60,000 nt of DNA from Takakia lepidozioides. Its lineage: Eukaryota; Streptophyta; Takakiopsida; Takakiales; Takakiaceae. The first letter of the stretch is position 1. Every line of letters starts with the position of its first letter. The notes below the pieces were generated by a model. The model had not been told where the DNA came from and ran no database searches. It was given only the letters and a program-made list of their open reading frames with translations. Positions 23,426-32,958 of this stretch are shown here, in pieces. The translations under genes and the position numbers were made by a program. The stretch spans positions 30,568,001 through 30,628,000 of the forward strand of contig CM060733.1 in assembly GCA_030704615.1 (NCBI GenBank). Reading direction: 5' to 3'.

Positions 23426-23768
23426 CTTAATCCCGCGTCTTCTCCAATCCTCTGCTGAGCTCTTCCCTTGCATTTCTTCAGCAAGGGAAGCATCAAAGCG
23501 CTTTGTCTGCACCACCAGGCCTGCAGCCTTCCAGTAATCTAGCATTGGCTGGTGATACTCAACACTCTCATCGAAGCCGCTGACGTGCCCGTGTCAAGAC
23601 AACATATAGCTGTTTTAACTCGCTGCACAAGAGATTGTAGCGTTTTGCATCAAAATTTGGGAACCTCTCCTGCCCAGATGGGGACGTGTGCTCGAACACG
23701 AAGGAATAAATGACTCTCCATTTGTTTACCAAAGGAGAATCGGCGAAGAAGTTATATACTAGCACATC
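23426..23768 (-). pseudogene. Copy B exon 10: UvrD-like motif VI, frameshifted
   Basis: [13 protein letters not shown] and [11 protein letters not shown] are intact; then a deletion of several bases (near 23575) compared with copy A ends the frame. The rest ([23 protein letters not shown]) follows in another frame. Confidence 0.82.
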
Positions 23769-23970
23769 CTGCGGCCATCATCCAGTCGAACATTACTTGC
23801 AACTTGAACCATTGGATCTTGAGGCAAAGGCCTACAATATCTAACAATTTCAATACAAAACTACTTTCTACTTCAATGTGTCTGAGGGGCATGCATAGCT
23901 GAACGAACCTTAGACTGGTGTCCCAGAATATCTGGCATTGAAATGAAGTGCTTGGTTATTCATTTCATAC

Positions 23971-24540
23971 CTGAAACTCTAGGCCTTTGCAATCATGGAC
24001 GCTGAGCACTATGCTTCTCTGACCAAGCTGCTTAACCATCCGATCCTTAGTCTCCCTATTGCGGACCAGAATGACTTGTTCAGCTCCGAACTCACAGCCA
24101 CCTCCTCCAGCAGCCCCTTCTCTACTGAAGAGAGTTGTCACCAAGTCATCATTTTCCTCCCTTTCCAAAAACACAGGGGTTTCCCCATGAAGCAAGCTGC
24201 TCTCAGACTCCACTCTATCAATGGAGTTGGGGAAAAAATGGTGCAACAACTGTACAGTGCTGTCAGCGATTCTGACAATTCCCATATGGGTTCTAAAGTT
24301 TATGCTCAAATGATGGACGTCTGGGACTTTCATGTCAGCCACATTGGAATATCTTTGCCTGCATGGTTGTTTTCCTAGCCCACTTTCAGTAAGATCCCTA
24401 CTGGTATTTCCCTCAATGTCTTTCTGTTCCAAGGTTGGAGAGACATGGGCATTTGAACGGCCCACTTCTACTTCAGTCCCTGCCCTTCCCAGAAACTCCC
24501 TATAGAATAACCGCCTCATATCTTGGAATCTAAATGCAAC
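23971..24540 (-). pseudogene. Copy B exon 9, downstream part
   Basis: Resumes on the other side of the element with [31 protein letters not shown] and CKGLEFQ before GTATGA. It continues 38352-39079 directly once the 13.8-kb insertion is removed. Confidence 0.88.
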
Positions 24541-24544
24541 ACCT
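24541..24544. repeat. Target site duplication, left (acct)
   Basis: acct before TGTTAG; matches 38348-38351 after the element. In copy A the uninterrupted site reads aacacctctggc. A fifth base would not match. Confidence 0.75.
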
Positions 24545-25554
24545 TGTTAGAGGACTGTAGGGGACTTAGAAACTTATACGGGATCTGTAGGGTACCCTTA
24601 ATTTTTGCACAGACTGAGACCAACAGGAGCCTTAGGGGTGACAGCAGCGCACTGTAGAGGGGGGTTACATAGCCCACACAGCCGACACAGCAGTCACAGG
24701 CCACACAGCCAACACAGCCCGTCACAGTCGTTACAGCCCACACAGCCCACACAGCCCACACAGCCCGTCACAGTCGTCACAGTCGTCACAGCAGTCACAG
24801 CCCACACAGCCGACACAGCCGACACAGCCCGTCACAGTCGTCACAGCAGACACAGCCCACACAGCCCACACAGCCAGTCACAGCCCGGCACAGCCACACA
24901 GCCAGTCACAGCCAGTCACCGCTTGACACAGCTGTCACGATAATAGGGAACGAAGAGTAGGACAGGGAACGACTGTGGGGAACAACACCTGTGAAGGGAA
25001 CATGTTAGTTCACATACGACGGTTAGAGAGGGAAACGGTTAGAACCGCGGATAGGAGGATAAAGGGAGAAACGGGGAATGAAGGATGATCATTATTCGGA
25101 GGGGGACTTCGGAGTCAGGCAGGAGCGGAGATCGGAGGCAAGAGATGGAGAGCACGATGAAGGAGGAAAGAGGATTAGTAGATGCTTGTTATATGCAAAG
25201 CGGTAGTGATATTGTAGAGCAGATTAGAGACATAATGGCTTCGGCCTGATACCTGATAAATCATAATCTGATACTTATACGATACAATCACACTGTGTAG
25301 AGAGATCTGAGAGAAGCTGTGGATTGAATGGATGAGTGAAGGAAACCGATAGATTGATGAAGCAACTGATACTTAATTATCAATGCCAAAGGTAGCTAAG
25401 ATGAATGCGAAAAGGGAAACGCATAGGAAACACCCCCATGATACACTAGCTGTAGGTCATGACTGATTGTTCTGCGCGGGCTGAGTACTTAGAGATTTCC
25501 AACTCTTCTATCTTGGAGTTTCCGCCTCGGATAGCGAAGGGATGGGTGAGTAAA
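24545..25554 (+). repeat. 5' LTR
   Basis: About 1,010 bp, starting TGTTAGAGGACTG and ending GATGGGTGAGTAAA. The matching copy is at 36963-38347. It holds a CACACAGCC-type tandem tract at about 24664-24920. The 3' boundary is uncertain by 1-2 bases because the sequence does not end in the usual CA. Confidence 0.9.
24664..24920 (+). repeat. CACACAGCC tandem tract in the 5' LTR
   Basis: Degenerate short tandem repeat of cacagcc/cacagtc units. Copy number and order differ from the 3' LTR tract at 37081-37330. Confidence 0.88.
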
Positions 25555-26154
25555 AGCTGCGCGACATTTGGCGACCATACTGGGGACCTGGGACATGAAC
25601 AACCAGATGTGACAGGCATCTGGTGGGATCATGGTGGTTGGACCATTAAAGAATTTGAAGTGAATCAAATTCCATGTGGAACGAAGGAAGAAAGATTGTC
25701 CAAACAATTCTTTCAAAGGTTCTTGGAATTGCCAGACGGATGTAAAGAAAATATTCTTAAACGAGTGCATGATGCTGATCCAGAATGGGGTCTGGAGAAA
25801 GGAGTGATAAAGATTTATCAGGTAGCCTGTAGAGGAAGAGCACGTTGGTTACCAACATTAGTTTATGTGATAGCGTTGCTATCCATTAAACGAGTAGAGT
25901 TTGAAGGCTGGGAAGAAAGAAAGGTGAATGTTTATACTCATATGCATGAAGAGCTTGTACTGGTAAAGAATTGGATTCCAAAGGATATTTTGTGGATCAA
26001 ACTCATACCAAGAACAGCTTTTCAGACTTGTTTGCCATATGGTTATATGGTAACGGAGACTTCAAGTATAGCCAAGGGTGCATTGAAGCTTGAAAGAAAC
26101 CCAGGCATATACGAGAGATATTACAGAAGAGAGTTTTGGTTATTGCCACATTAA
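25459..26154 (+). CDS. Extra ORF upstream of gag (ORF0)
   Basis: 231 codons, ending in TAA followed two codons later by TGA, 21 bases before the next ATG in the same frame. The only early Met lies inside the LTR (25459), and the frame runs through the LTR end and the PBS. The body (GVIKIYQVACRGRARWLPTL, VYVIALLSIKRVEFEGWEER) is a mixed alpha/beta-looking protein with no domain I recognise. From memory, Ogre-type Tat elements carry an ORF before gag; homology to that ORF is untested. It is intact here although gag is broken. Confidence 0.6.
   Translation: MTDCSARAEYLEISNSSILEFPPRIAKGWVSKSCATFGDHTGDLGHEQPDVTGIWWDHGGWTIKEFEVNQIPCGTKEERLSKQFFQRFLELPDGCKENILKRVHDADPEWGLEKGVIKIYQVACRGRARWLPTLVYVIALLSIKRVEFEGWEERKVNVYTHMHEELVLVKNWIPKDILWIKLIPRTAFQTCLPYGYMVTETSSIAKGALKLERNPGIYERYYRREFWLLPH
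25569..25588 (+). promoter_or_regulatory. Candidate primer-binding site
   Basis: tggcgaccatactggggacc, 14 bases after the LTR end. TGGCGAC...GGGGAC is the form of PBSs pairing with tRNA 3' ends that finish GTCGCCA; from memory, Ogre-type elements use such a site (tRNA-Arg). The tRNA is not verified. The inverted insert in the 3' LTR also contains this site. Confidence 0.6.
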
Positions 26155-26175
26155 AAGAAATGAAAGACATGGGAC

Positions 26176-26463
26176 ATGAGTGATGAAAGAGAAGCTAGAC
26201 GACAAAGATATTCATCAAAAAGAGAAAGCTATCTGAAAGCTAATTATCCATATCTTTGGGAGAGAGGAATAGACATAGGGGAATCATCTGGACCTCTCAC
26301 ACCATCAAGATCAAAAAGTGCATCACCTATACCGGAAGAACTAGAGTTGGATGCCACTCCTTCTGTTTCTTTGCAAGAAAGATTAAGGGAATTGGTACAG
26401 GAAGAAGATCAATCACGAGGTGAAAGATCTGAAGTACATCCTTGGATAAAAGACTTGACATAA
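26176..26463 (+). pseudogene. gag N-terminal segment, interrupted by TAA
   Basis: 95 codons rich in charged and Ser/Pro residues (SDEREARRQRYSSKRESYL), as in the N-terminal part of OTA Gag proteins. The TAA at 26461-26463 is followed in the same frame by a further open, acidic stretch to about 26610 (TPVSEAEDEEGEEDVAEP), so the stop interrupts a longer ORF. Confidence 0.6.
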
Positions 26464-26599
26464 ATCTTTGATAAGAGTTGGCATGGAACACCAAAAGCAG
26501 GAACTCCAGTTTCTGAAGCAGAAGATGAAGAAGGAGAAGAGGATGTGGCAGAGCCAACGGAGAGTTCAGACTCTCCAACACCATTACAGTTGAGTTACA

Positions 26600-27170
26600 T
26601 GAGTGAAGAAGAAACCCAGGGCAGAACTTGGAGGATGAAAACAGAGAGAAGAAATTGGAAGAGGAAGAATATGAAGAAGTAGACCCAACCGCTGAGGTTG
26701 AGACTACAACCAGGACATCCCAACCCGTTGGACCTGGATCAAGTGGAGCACTTGGATCACAGGCCAACGAAGGTGTCGGCTCAGGGGATCAGGCGGGCTG
26801 CCTGGATCTGGCTCTGGGGGGACAGGGAGTGTGGGAAGTAGTGCAACTGAAGCTGGGAATACTGTGAATATCGTGGGACCAGAAGCAAGGAGTGCTCAAG
26901 GGCCACCACTTGGTGGAAGATCCACCACAAAAACAACAGGTCCAGAAGGACCAGCACCAGCAAGGGTGCCAGCACCTGCCAGTGGGCAGAAGGTAGGGCC
27001 ACAGATGGCGTTACAACCAACACGGGCAAAACCACCCTTTCCAATATATTCAGGAAAAGGGGATCCCGATGTACACATTAGCCAATTTGAGCACATGTGT
27101 ATAGTGAACAATGAGAATGGCGATGATGCCAAGATGAGACTGTTTCCTTGTTCACTTATCAAAAAGCAAG
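26600..27170 (+). pseudogene. gag middle segment, two frame changes
   Basis: Open segments at 26628-26867 and 26831-27208 lie in successive -1 frames. The second ends in the start of the conserved Gag domain (PPFPIYSGKGDPDVHISQFE). The frame then shifts at an A5 run (27161-27165) into the ORF starting at 27148, where ASEWYARFPDNHFLTW follows. Confidence 0.7.
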
Positions 27171-29658
27171 TGAATGGTATGCAAGATTCCCTGATAATCA
27201 TTTCCTAACCTGGAATGGCTTGAATACAGCATTTCGAAATAGGTTCAGGACAAGTAAAACTGAGGATGAAGTATATGGAAGTTTACAACAGCTGAAGCAG
27301 AAGAAGCATGAAACTGTTGAAGAGTATATGGAGAAGATGGAATTGATGATGAAAAAGCTGGCTGCAGTACCAGCGCCCGGTTTACAGAAGACTTGGTTTG
27401 TGAGTGGATTAAGACCAGAGTTGCAAAAGAAAGTGGATATGTTACCCCATAATACAGTGGAAGAGGCATTTGAAACTGCGAACAGAATTGAGCAATTGGG
27501 AATGCTCAGGAGAGAGAAAAAAGAAGATGAGGACTCTGAGGATGAGTCAGATGAAGAAGAAGAGCAAGAACTAAAAAGAAAGAGTAAGAGAAAGGAGAAG
27601 TTGAAGAGGGATAACTATGAAAAAAAATTGGAAGAAATCTTGAAGAAGTATGCCACAGAGGCTGCAACACATTGGAGGAAGGGTGTATGGTGTGCAAAAT
27701 GCCAGAATGAAGGCCATACCACCACAGAATGCCACATGAAGGAGAAACACTGTACTATCTGTAAAATGGATAACCATTCTACTGAGAATTGTTACTACAA
27801 CAGAAGGACAGCTGCAAGAGAACCTAGGCAAGTAAGGGTGCATCAGGTGCAGCCCCAGCCAAGAAGAAATAATGATCAGGACCACTATGGTAGGTCTGGT
27901 GGTTATAACAATGGCATGGAAGGGAGAGGTAATTCAAGAGGGAATTACCAAGGGAATTCCAGAGGCAACTATCAGGGTAACCCAAGGGGGAATTACCAGC
28001 CCGGGAATCAGGATTATAGAAATAATCCAAGAACAGACCAAGGGCGAGGACCCAATGGTGAAGAGCTATGTTACTATTGTAATCAGCCAGGACATCGCAA
28101 GGCAGCCTGTTCATTCTGGATAAGACACCAGAATGAGATGAGAGCTCCTGTGAATGAGGGCCCAGTGGTGGCAGCTCACATGGTTAGGCCATGTGTTGTA
28201 CCAGAAGTAAGTACAATGATAGTAACAAGAAGTAAAGCCAAACTAATACCTCCAGTAGAAGAGGAAGAAGATGAGAATGGAAGTGGCAATGATATGCCTG
28301 AAGATGAAGAGACTTGGAAAGATGAGAGGGAACTGCACAAGGAAGTGGCAGATACTATAAGGGAAATGCAAAAGAGTACTGATATTCCTGTGGCAGATTC
28401 CTCTGATTCGGATGGAGAAAAAGAAGGGAGTGAGGAAGAAAGGAAAAAAAAAGATGCAGACATGCAAAGTAATGAAGAGACTTTGGCTGCAGTAATATGT
28501 CAGACCAAAGCAGAAATTACCATTGGACAGCTATTAGCTGTGGCACCTTATTGTAGGCACAGGCTGTATCAGGCAATCAATCGAATTGCCCAAGAAACAG
28601 GAAACACAGACCTGAACAGCAAGGTGACCAATTATAATGTGAAGCCGGAAGGGCGAGAACCAGTCATGGACTTTGATGATTCTATGCCAGTAATCCAATT
28701 GAGAATTGGAAGCACAGAACTAACTGATGTACTGATAGATGGTGGTTCTGGAGTAAATATCATGACAGACCAATTAAGGAAGAAGCTTGGTCTAAGTAAC
28801 ATGAAACCAGCCCCATTTACAGTAACAATGGCAGATCAAAGAAGTGTACAGCCATTGGGATTAATAAGAGGAGTTAAGATACAGATACAGAAAATGATCT
28901 TTATGATCACAGTAACTGTATTAAAAATGGATGAAGTCATGGAGGCTTACTCCTTATTATTGGGACGTCCATGGCTGAAACAGGCCAGGGTATTCCATGA
29001 CTGGAATTCTCAGTTACTAACTGTGCATAATGGGATGCACGAGATACAAATTACCACAAAGAAATCTAGTAGATTACCTGCTACAAGAAGACCTCGAGGA
29101 GTCAGAGAGTATGACTGGAGAGGAGGACTGGATGAGGAGCAGGAAGCTACCCTATTTGCTGCACACCCAGAATGGGAGCAGGTTGCGGAGATGCGGCTGG
29201 AAAGCCTAAGTTGTTTAAGAGGTATCTGCTGTGGTGTAGTGTCGGCAACACCAATTGAAGAGGAAACCAACTGTTACCCACCACATTTCTATGAAGAAAA
29301 GGAGGGAGAGATAGAAATCCTAGAAGAACCAGCCACTGTGAGCTTAAAGGATGAAGTGGTGACTGGTTGGACAATCACAGCTGATGAGCAGGTGAGAGAA
29401 GTAAATGTGGGAACTCAGGAGGAACCGAGAATGGTGAAAGTAGGAGCTGAATTGGAGCCGGAATTCTTCGAAGAAGCTAAAAGCTTGTTCATCAAATACA
29501 AAGATGTATTTGCTTGGAGCTATGAGGATCTAAAAGGGATACCACCTGAAGTCTGTCAGCATAAGATTGAACTGGAACCAGGGTCAGTACCAATCAAACA
29601 GGCGAGGTATAGAATGAATCCCAACTACGCACAGAAATGTATTTGCTTGGAGCTATGA
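27148..29658 (+). CDS. gag C-terminus, aspartic protease and start of reverse transcriptase
   Basis: 836 codons. Gag capsid region to about residue 110 (FRNRFRTSKTEDEV, LQQLKQKKHETVEEYMEKM); an acidic/lysine-rich linker; three CX2CX4HX4C zinc knuckles (27690-27731, 27751-27792, 28070-28111); Arg/Gly/Asn-rich RNRGNYQG-type repeats between knuckles 2 and 3; a long acidic stretch; then a retropepsin-like domain with the catalytic motif VLIDGGSGVNIM at 28730-28755 and the downstream LLLGRPWL. The last part is the RT N-terminus (YKDVFAWSYEDLKGI). The ORF is cut short by a 133-bp duplication that shifts the frame and adds a stop. Confidence 0.92.
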   Translation: MFTYQKASEWYARFPDNHFLTWNGLNTAFRNRFRTSKTEDEVYGSLQQLKQKKHETVEEYMEKMELMMKKLAAVPAPGLQKTWFVSGLRPELQKKVDMLPHNTVEEAFETANRIEQLGMLRREKKEDEDSEDESDEEEEQELKRKSKRKEKLKRDNYEKKLEEILKKYATEAATHWRKGVWCAKCQNEGHTTTECHMKEKHCTICKMDNHSTENCYYNRRTAAREPRQVRVHQVQPQPRRNNDQDHYGRSGGYNNGMEGRGNSRGNYQGNSRGNYQGNPRGNYQPGNQDYRNNPRTDQGRGPNGEELCYYCNQPGHRKAACSFWIRHQNEMRAPVNEGPVVAAHMVRPCVVPEVSTMIVTRSKAKLIPPVEEEEDENGSGNDMPEDEETWKDERELHKEVADTIREMQKSTDIPVADSSDSDGEKEGSEEERKKKDADMQSNEETLAAVICQTKAEITIGQLLAVAPYCRHRLYQAINRIAQETGNTDLNSKVTNYNVKPEGREPVMDFDDSMPVIQLRIGSTELTDVLIDGGSGVNIMTDQLRKKLGLSNMKPAPFTVTMADQRSVQPLGLIRGVKIQIQKMIFMITVTVLKMDEVMEAYSLLLGRPWLKQARVFHDWNSQLLTVHNGMHEIQITTKKSSRLPATRRPRGVREYDWRGGLDEEQEATLFAAHPEWEQVAEMRLESLSCLRGICCGVVSATPIEEETNCYPPHFYEEKEGEIEILEEPATVSLKDEVVTGWTITADEQVREVNVGTQEEPRMVKVGAELEPEFFEEAKSLFIKYKDVFAWSYEDLKGIPPEVCQHKIELEPGSVPIKQARYRMNPNYAQKCICLEL

Positions 29659-29769
29659 GGATCTAAAAGGGATACCACCTGAAGTCTGTCAGCATAAGAT
29701 TGAACTGGAACCAGGGTCAGTACCAATCAAACAGGCGAGGTATAGAATGAATCCCAACTACGCACAGAA
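29505..29769. repeat. 133-bp tandem duplication in the RT region
   Basis: 29505-29636 is repeated without visible change at 29638-29769, with one extra base between. The period of 133 is not a multiple of three, so the second copy restarts RT in another frame. Confidence 0.93.
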
Positions 29770-30982
29770 GGTTGGAGAAGAGATAAAGAAGTTGGCTGAG
29801 GCTAAGTTTATATACCCAATAGAGTATACAACTTGGTTGTCACCCATTGTTATAGTTCCAAAGAAGAATGGCAAGCTAAGAGTATGTGTGAACTATAAGA
29901 AGCTGAATGCTTGTACGAAGAAAGATCCTTTCCCTTTGCCATTCACAGAAGCAGTATTAGACACTGTGGCAGGCCATGAGATGTACTCATTCATGGATGG
30001 CTTCAGTGGTTATAATCAAGTGCAAGTGGCAGAAGAAGACCAAGGGAAAACAGCTTTCATCACAGACTGGGGGGCTTATGCATACAAAGTCATGCCCTTT
30101 GGACTTTGTAATGCACCAGCGACCTTTCAGAGAGTGATAAGTGAATCTTTTCATGAGTATCTGGATGATTTCATGCAGGTGTTTTTGGATGATTTCAGTG
30201 TGTACAGCTCTAAGAAGGAGCACTTGCATAAATTGGAGTTATGCCTGGCCAGATGCAGGATGAGAGGTCTGGGCTTGAATCCAGAGAAGTGTACTTTCTG
30301 TGTGAACTCAGGGGTGCTTCTGGGACACATTGTGTGTAAGAAGGGACTTCTTGTGGATCCCAGGAAGACAGAGTCCATTAAAATCTCTCCACCACCAGTG
30401 AATGTTAAGAGTTTAAGGAGATTCCTTGGGCAAACCAGTTATTACAGAAGATTTGTCAAAAGGTATGCACAAATAGCAGCACCATTGAGCAAGCTTCTGA
30501 AGAAAGATGCAGTGTTTGCCTGGACAGCTGAATGTCAACAGGCGTTTGAGGAACTTACACTGTCAGTAACAACTACACCTGTGCTGATTAACCCTCACTG
30601 GCATGTAGTATTTCATGTTCACTGCGATGCATCAGGAGAAGCGTTGGGTGCGGTGTTAGCCCAGAATGTTACAGGAAATATAGATTCACCTGTGTACTAT
30701 GCTAGCCGATTGATGAACAGTGCTGAGAGGAACTATAGTACAACGGAAAGAGAAGCATTGGCAATGATTTATGCAGTCAAGAAATTCAGGCATTACCTAT
30801 TGGGAAGAAAGTTTATGTTTTATGTGGATCACCAGGCTCTGATATATCTGGTGAACAAACCTTTGATAAGTGGAAGGATAGCGAGGTGGTTAATAATCTT
30901 GCATGAGTTTGAGTTCGAGGTTATTTACAAGCCTGGCCGTTTGCATCTTGTGGCAGATCATTTGTCACGACTAACAACATGA
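29747..30982 (+). CDS. Reverse transcriptase and RNase H
   Basis: 411 codons after the duplication. RT motifs: IVIVPKKNGKLRVCVNYKKL, FMDGFSGYNQV, MPFGLCNAPATFQR, and the catalytic VFLDDFSVY (FLDD for YxDD) at about 30180-30205; then LGHIV and RRFLGQTSYYRRF. RNase H: VHCDASGEALGAVLAQ, YSTTEREALAMIYAV, FYVDHQAL, LHLVADHLSR. Ends at TGA 30980-30982; the next codons continue in the same frame into integrase. Confidence 0.94.
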   Translation: MNPNYAQKVGEEIKKLAEAKFIYPIEYTTWLSPIVIVPKKNGKLRVCVNYKKLNACTKKDPFPLPFTEAVLDTVAGHEMYSFMDGFSGYNQVQVAEEDQGKTAFITDWGAYAYKVMPFGLCNAPATFQRVISESFHEYLDDFMQVFLDDFSVYSSKKEHLHKLELCLARCRMRGLGLNPEKCTFCVNSGVLLGHIVCKKGLLVDPRKTESIKISPPPVNVKSLRRFLGQTSYYRRFVKRYAQIAAPLSKLLKKDAVFAWTAECQQAFEELTLSVTTTPVLINPHWHVVFHVHCDASGEALGAVLAQNVTGNIDSPVYYASRLMNSAERNYSTTEREALAMIYAVKKFRHYLLGRKFMFYVDHQALIYLVNKPLISGRIARWLIILHEFEFEVIYKPGRLHLVADHLSRLTT

Positions 30983-32281
30983 GAGGCCGCCACAGGAGTG
31001 GACGATCAGTTACCTGATGCGAGTTTATTTGTAATGGAGGTGCAAGGAAGTGCAGATGAATGGTTAGATTGGCAGTGGCCAATCAGATACTACCTTGCTC
31101 ATGGTCAGTGCCCACCTAGTTATGGTAAGGAGCAGAGGAAGAGAATTGCTATCAGAGCTTTACCTTATACTATGGTAGGAAGCAGAATGTATAAGTTAGG
31201 ACCTGATGGAGTACTAAAACGATGCTTGTACCACCATGAAGTAAATAAAGTCTTGGAGGAAGTTCATAAAGGAGTGGCTGGAGGTCATTTTGGAGAAGAG
31301 ACTACCAGTAGAAAGATACTACTCGCAGGATACTGGTGGCCTACTTTGTTCAAAGATGTACATGAGTATTGTCAGAAGTGTGATGAATGTCAGAGGCTAG
31401 GACCTTTGCAGAGATCTGGAAGAATGGCCTTGTATCCTACAATGCCTACGGAACCATTTCAGAAATGGGGACTAGACTTTGTTGGACCAATTAATTCACC
31501 ATCCAAGAATACACGAAACAGGTACATAATTACAGCCACTGATTATACTACAAAGTGGGTGGAAGCTAAAGCTTTGAGGGACAACACAGCCAAGTCCACA
31601 GCAAGGTTCCTGTACGAGAACATACTTACACGATTTGGATGTCCCTTAGAATTTATCAGTGATCAAGGAAGTCACTTCATGAATGAGACCATTGAGTTGT
31701 TGACTAAAGAGTTTATGATTGTGCATAGAAAGAGTACAACATATTACCCACAGGGTAATGGGCAGGCAGAGGCTACCAACAAAATACTATGTACTATCTT
31801 GGCTAAGATAGTCAATGCAAACAGAACGGATTGGGATACAAAGCTGCTGACAGCTTTGTGGTCATATAGGACTTCATATAAAGTCACAACTAAGTATACA
31901 CCATTCCAATTAGTTTATGGTATGGAAGCCTTACTTCCAGTGGAATTCCTGTTACCTACCATGAGAACGGAGTGGGGAAAAAGAATGGAATTGCAAGACT
32001 CCATCAAGGTCAGGAAACATGAATTATACCATGTGGAAGAAGTACGTGCTGATGCAGCTGATAATATGACCAGAATTCAGATGAAGCGAAAGGAACAGTT
32101 TGATGAAGGCAAGTTAAAGACTTTTAAGACGGGGATTTGGTTCTATGGTTGCAGAAGAAAGGAAAGATTCAAGCTTCTAAGCTCAAATCACCGTGGAAAG
32201 GACCTTATGTCATACAAAAGATGTATGATAACAACACCGCCATGTTACAAACCATTAACAAAGAAATGCTGGGAAGAGTGA
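30983..32281 (+). CDS. Integrase (same frame as RNase H, after a TGA)
   Basis: Zinc-binding HHCC region (AGGHFGEETTSRKILLAGYW, YCQKCDECQRL) and DDE core: LDFVGPI, FISDQGSHF and GQAEATNK, with exactly 35 residues between the second Asp and the Glu. After about 32130 the frame shifts by -1 at a G run. The true C-terminal domain (SPWKGPYVIQ, NANKLKGYSG) is in the overlapping frame starting at 32137. No chromodomain is seen. Confidence 0.93.
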   Translation, partial: EAATGVDDQLPDASLFVMEVQGSADEWLDWQWPIRYYLAHGQCPPSYGKEQRKRIAIRALPYTMVGSRMYKLGPDGVLKRCLYHHEVNKVLEEVHKGVAGGHFGEETTSRKILLAGYWWPTLFKDVHEYCQKCDECQRLGPLQRSGRMALYPTMPTEPFQKWGLDFVGPINSPSKNTRNRYIITATDYTTKWVEAKALRDNTAKSTARFLYENILTRFGCPLEFISDQGSHFMNETIELLTKEFMIVHRKSTTYYPQGNGQAEATNKILCTILAKIVNANRTDWDTKLLTALWSYRTSYKVTTKYTPFQLVYGMEALLPVEFLLPTMRTEWGKRMELQDSIKVRKHELYHVEEVRADAADNMTRIQMKRKEQFDEGKLKTFKTGIWFYGCRRKERFKLLSSNHRGKDLMSYKRCMITTPPCYKPLTKKCWEE

Positions 32282-32658
32282 ATGCAAATAAGTTGAAGGG
32301 GTACAGTGGTATCCATGACAAACCCCTGCAGCATGATTTGCATGTTGAACCGCAAGAGCAGTCACGGGCTGCACCAGTGTTACGAACGGAGTATGGAACA
32401 CTAGTTGCTAGGCCAGCATATACGACCAGGGTGGGCAAAACAAACGTAACACAGCCTATCACAGCCCGCCAAGGCGCAACACAGCTTATCACAGCCCATC
32501 ACGACGTGATACAGCCAACCACAGCCCATCACGACGTGACACAGCCTATCACAGCCCATCACGACGCAACACAGCCTATAACAACAACAAACAGCGTGTC
32601 ACAGCCTATACAGCTTACCACAGTGCATCACAGCCTATCACAGGGTAACACAGTATGA
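32137..32658 (+). CDS. Integrase C-terminus and CACAGCC-encoded tail
   Basis: Frame -1 relative to the integrase ORF. It completes the GPY-type integrase C-terminus (LKSPWKGPYVIQKMYDN) and then runs into a Thr/His/Gln repeat (TQPITAHHD) encoded by the tandem tract at 32450-32690. Confidence 0.8.
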   Translation: MVLWLQKKGKIQASKLKSPWKGPYVIQKMYDNNTAMLQTINKEMLGRVNANKLKGYSGIHDKPLQHDLHVEPQEQSRAAPVLRTEYGTLVARPAYTTRVGKTNVTQPITARQGATQLITAHHDVIQPTTAHHDVTQPITAHHDATQPITTTNSVSQPIQLTTVHHSLSQGNTV

Positions 32659-32690
32659 CACAGCCTGTCACAGCTCAACACAGCCTACTA
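32445..32690 (+). repeat. cacagcc/cacgacg tandem tract
   Basis: Degenerate repeats of acacagcctatcacagcccatcacgacg type. The core CACAGCC is shared with the LTR tract of this element and, on the other strand, with the array at 55.0-56.2 kb. Confidence 0.85.
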
Positions 32691-32958
32691 AAATTACACG
32701 AACCATAGAATCAGTGACAAGTGGACACATAAAAACTTCAGGAAAATGGATGACGGAAGAGGAAACGGAAATTACTTTAAAAATAGACACGTGGAGGTCA
32801 GGATGCGACACACAGCAGAGAATGAAGTGCAAGGACAGGTGTCAAAAAGAAAGAGGAAAAGAACGCCGTCAAATGGGATGAAAGGCGGGCCCATTAATGA
32901 ATACGGAAAATAGGAAAAAGAACGAACGGCAAGTACAGAAAAGCTGAATTCATGTCGC

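Noticed and set aside
24605-24943. Ser/His/Pro-rich ORF in the 5' LTR (and its twin at 37023-37370)
   Set aside because: Produced by translating the CACACAGCC repeat; not a protein gene.
27155-27172. Possible programmed -1 frameshift site (c aaa aag) inside gag
   Set aside because: It lies in the middle of the capsid-like region, where frameshifting is not expected, and the whole element shows the same one-base-loss pattern.
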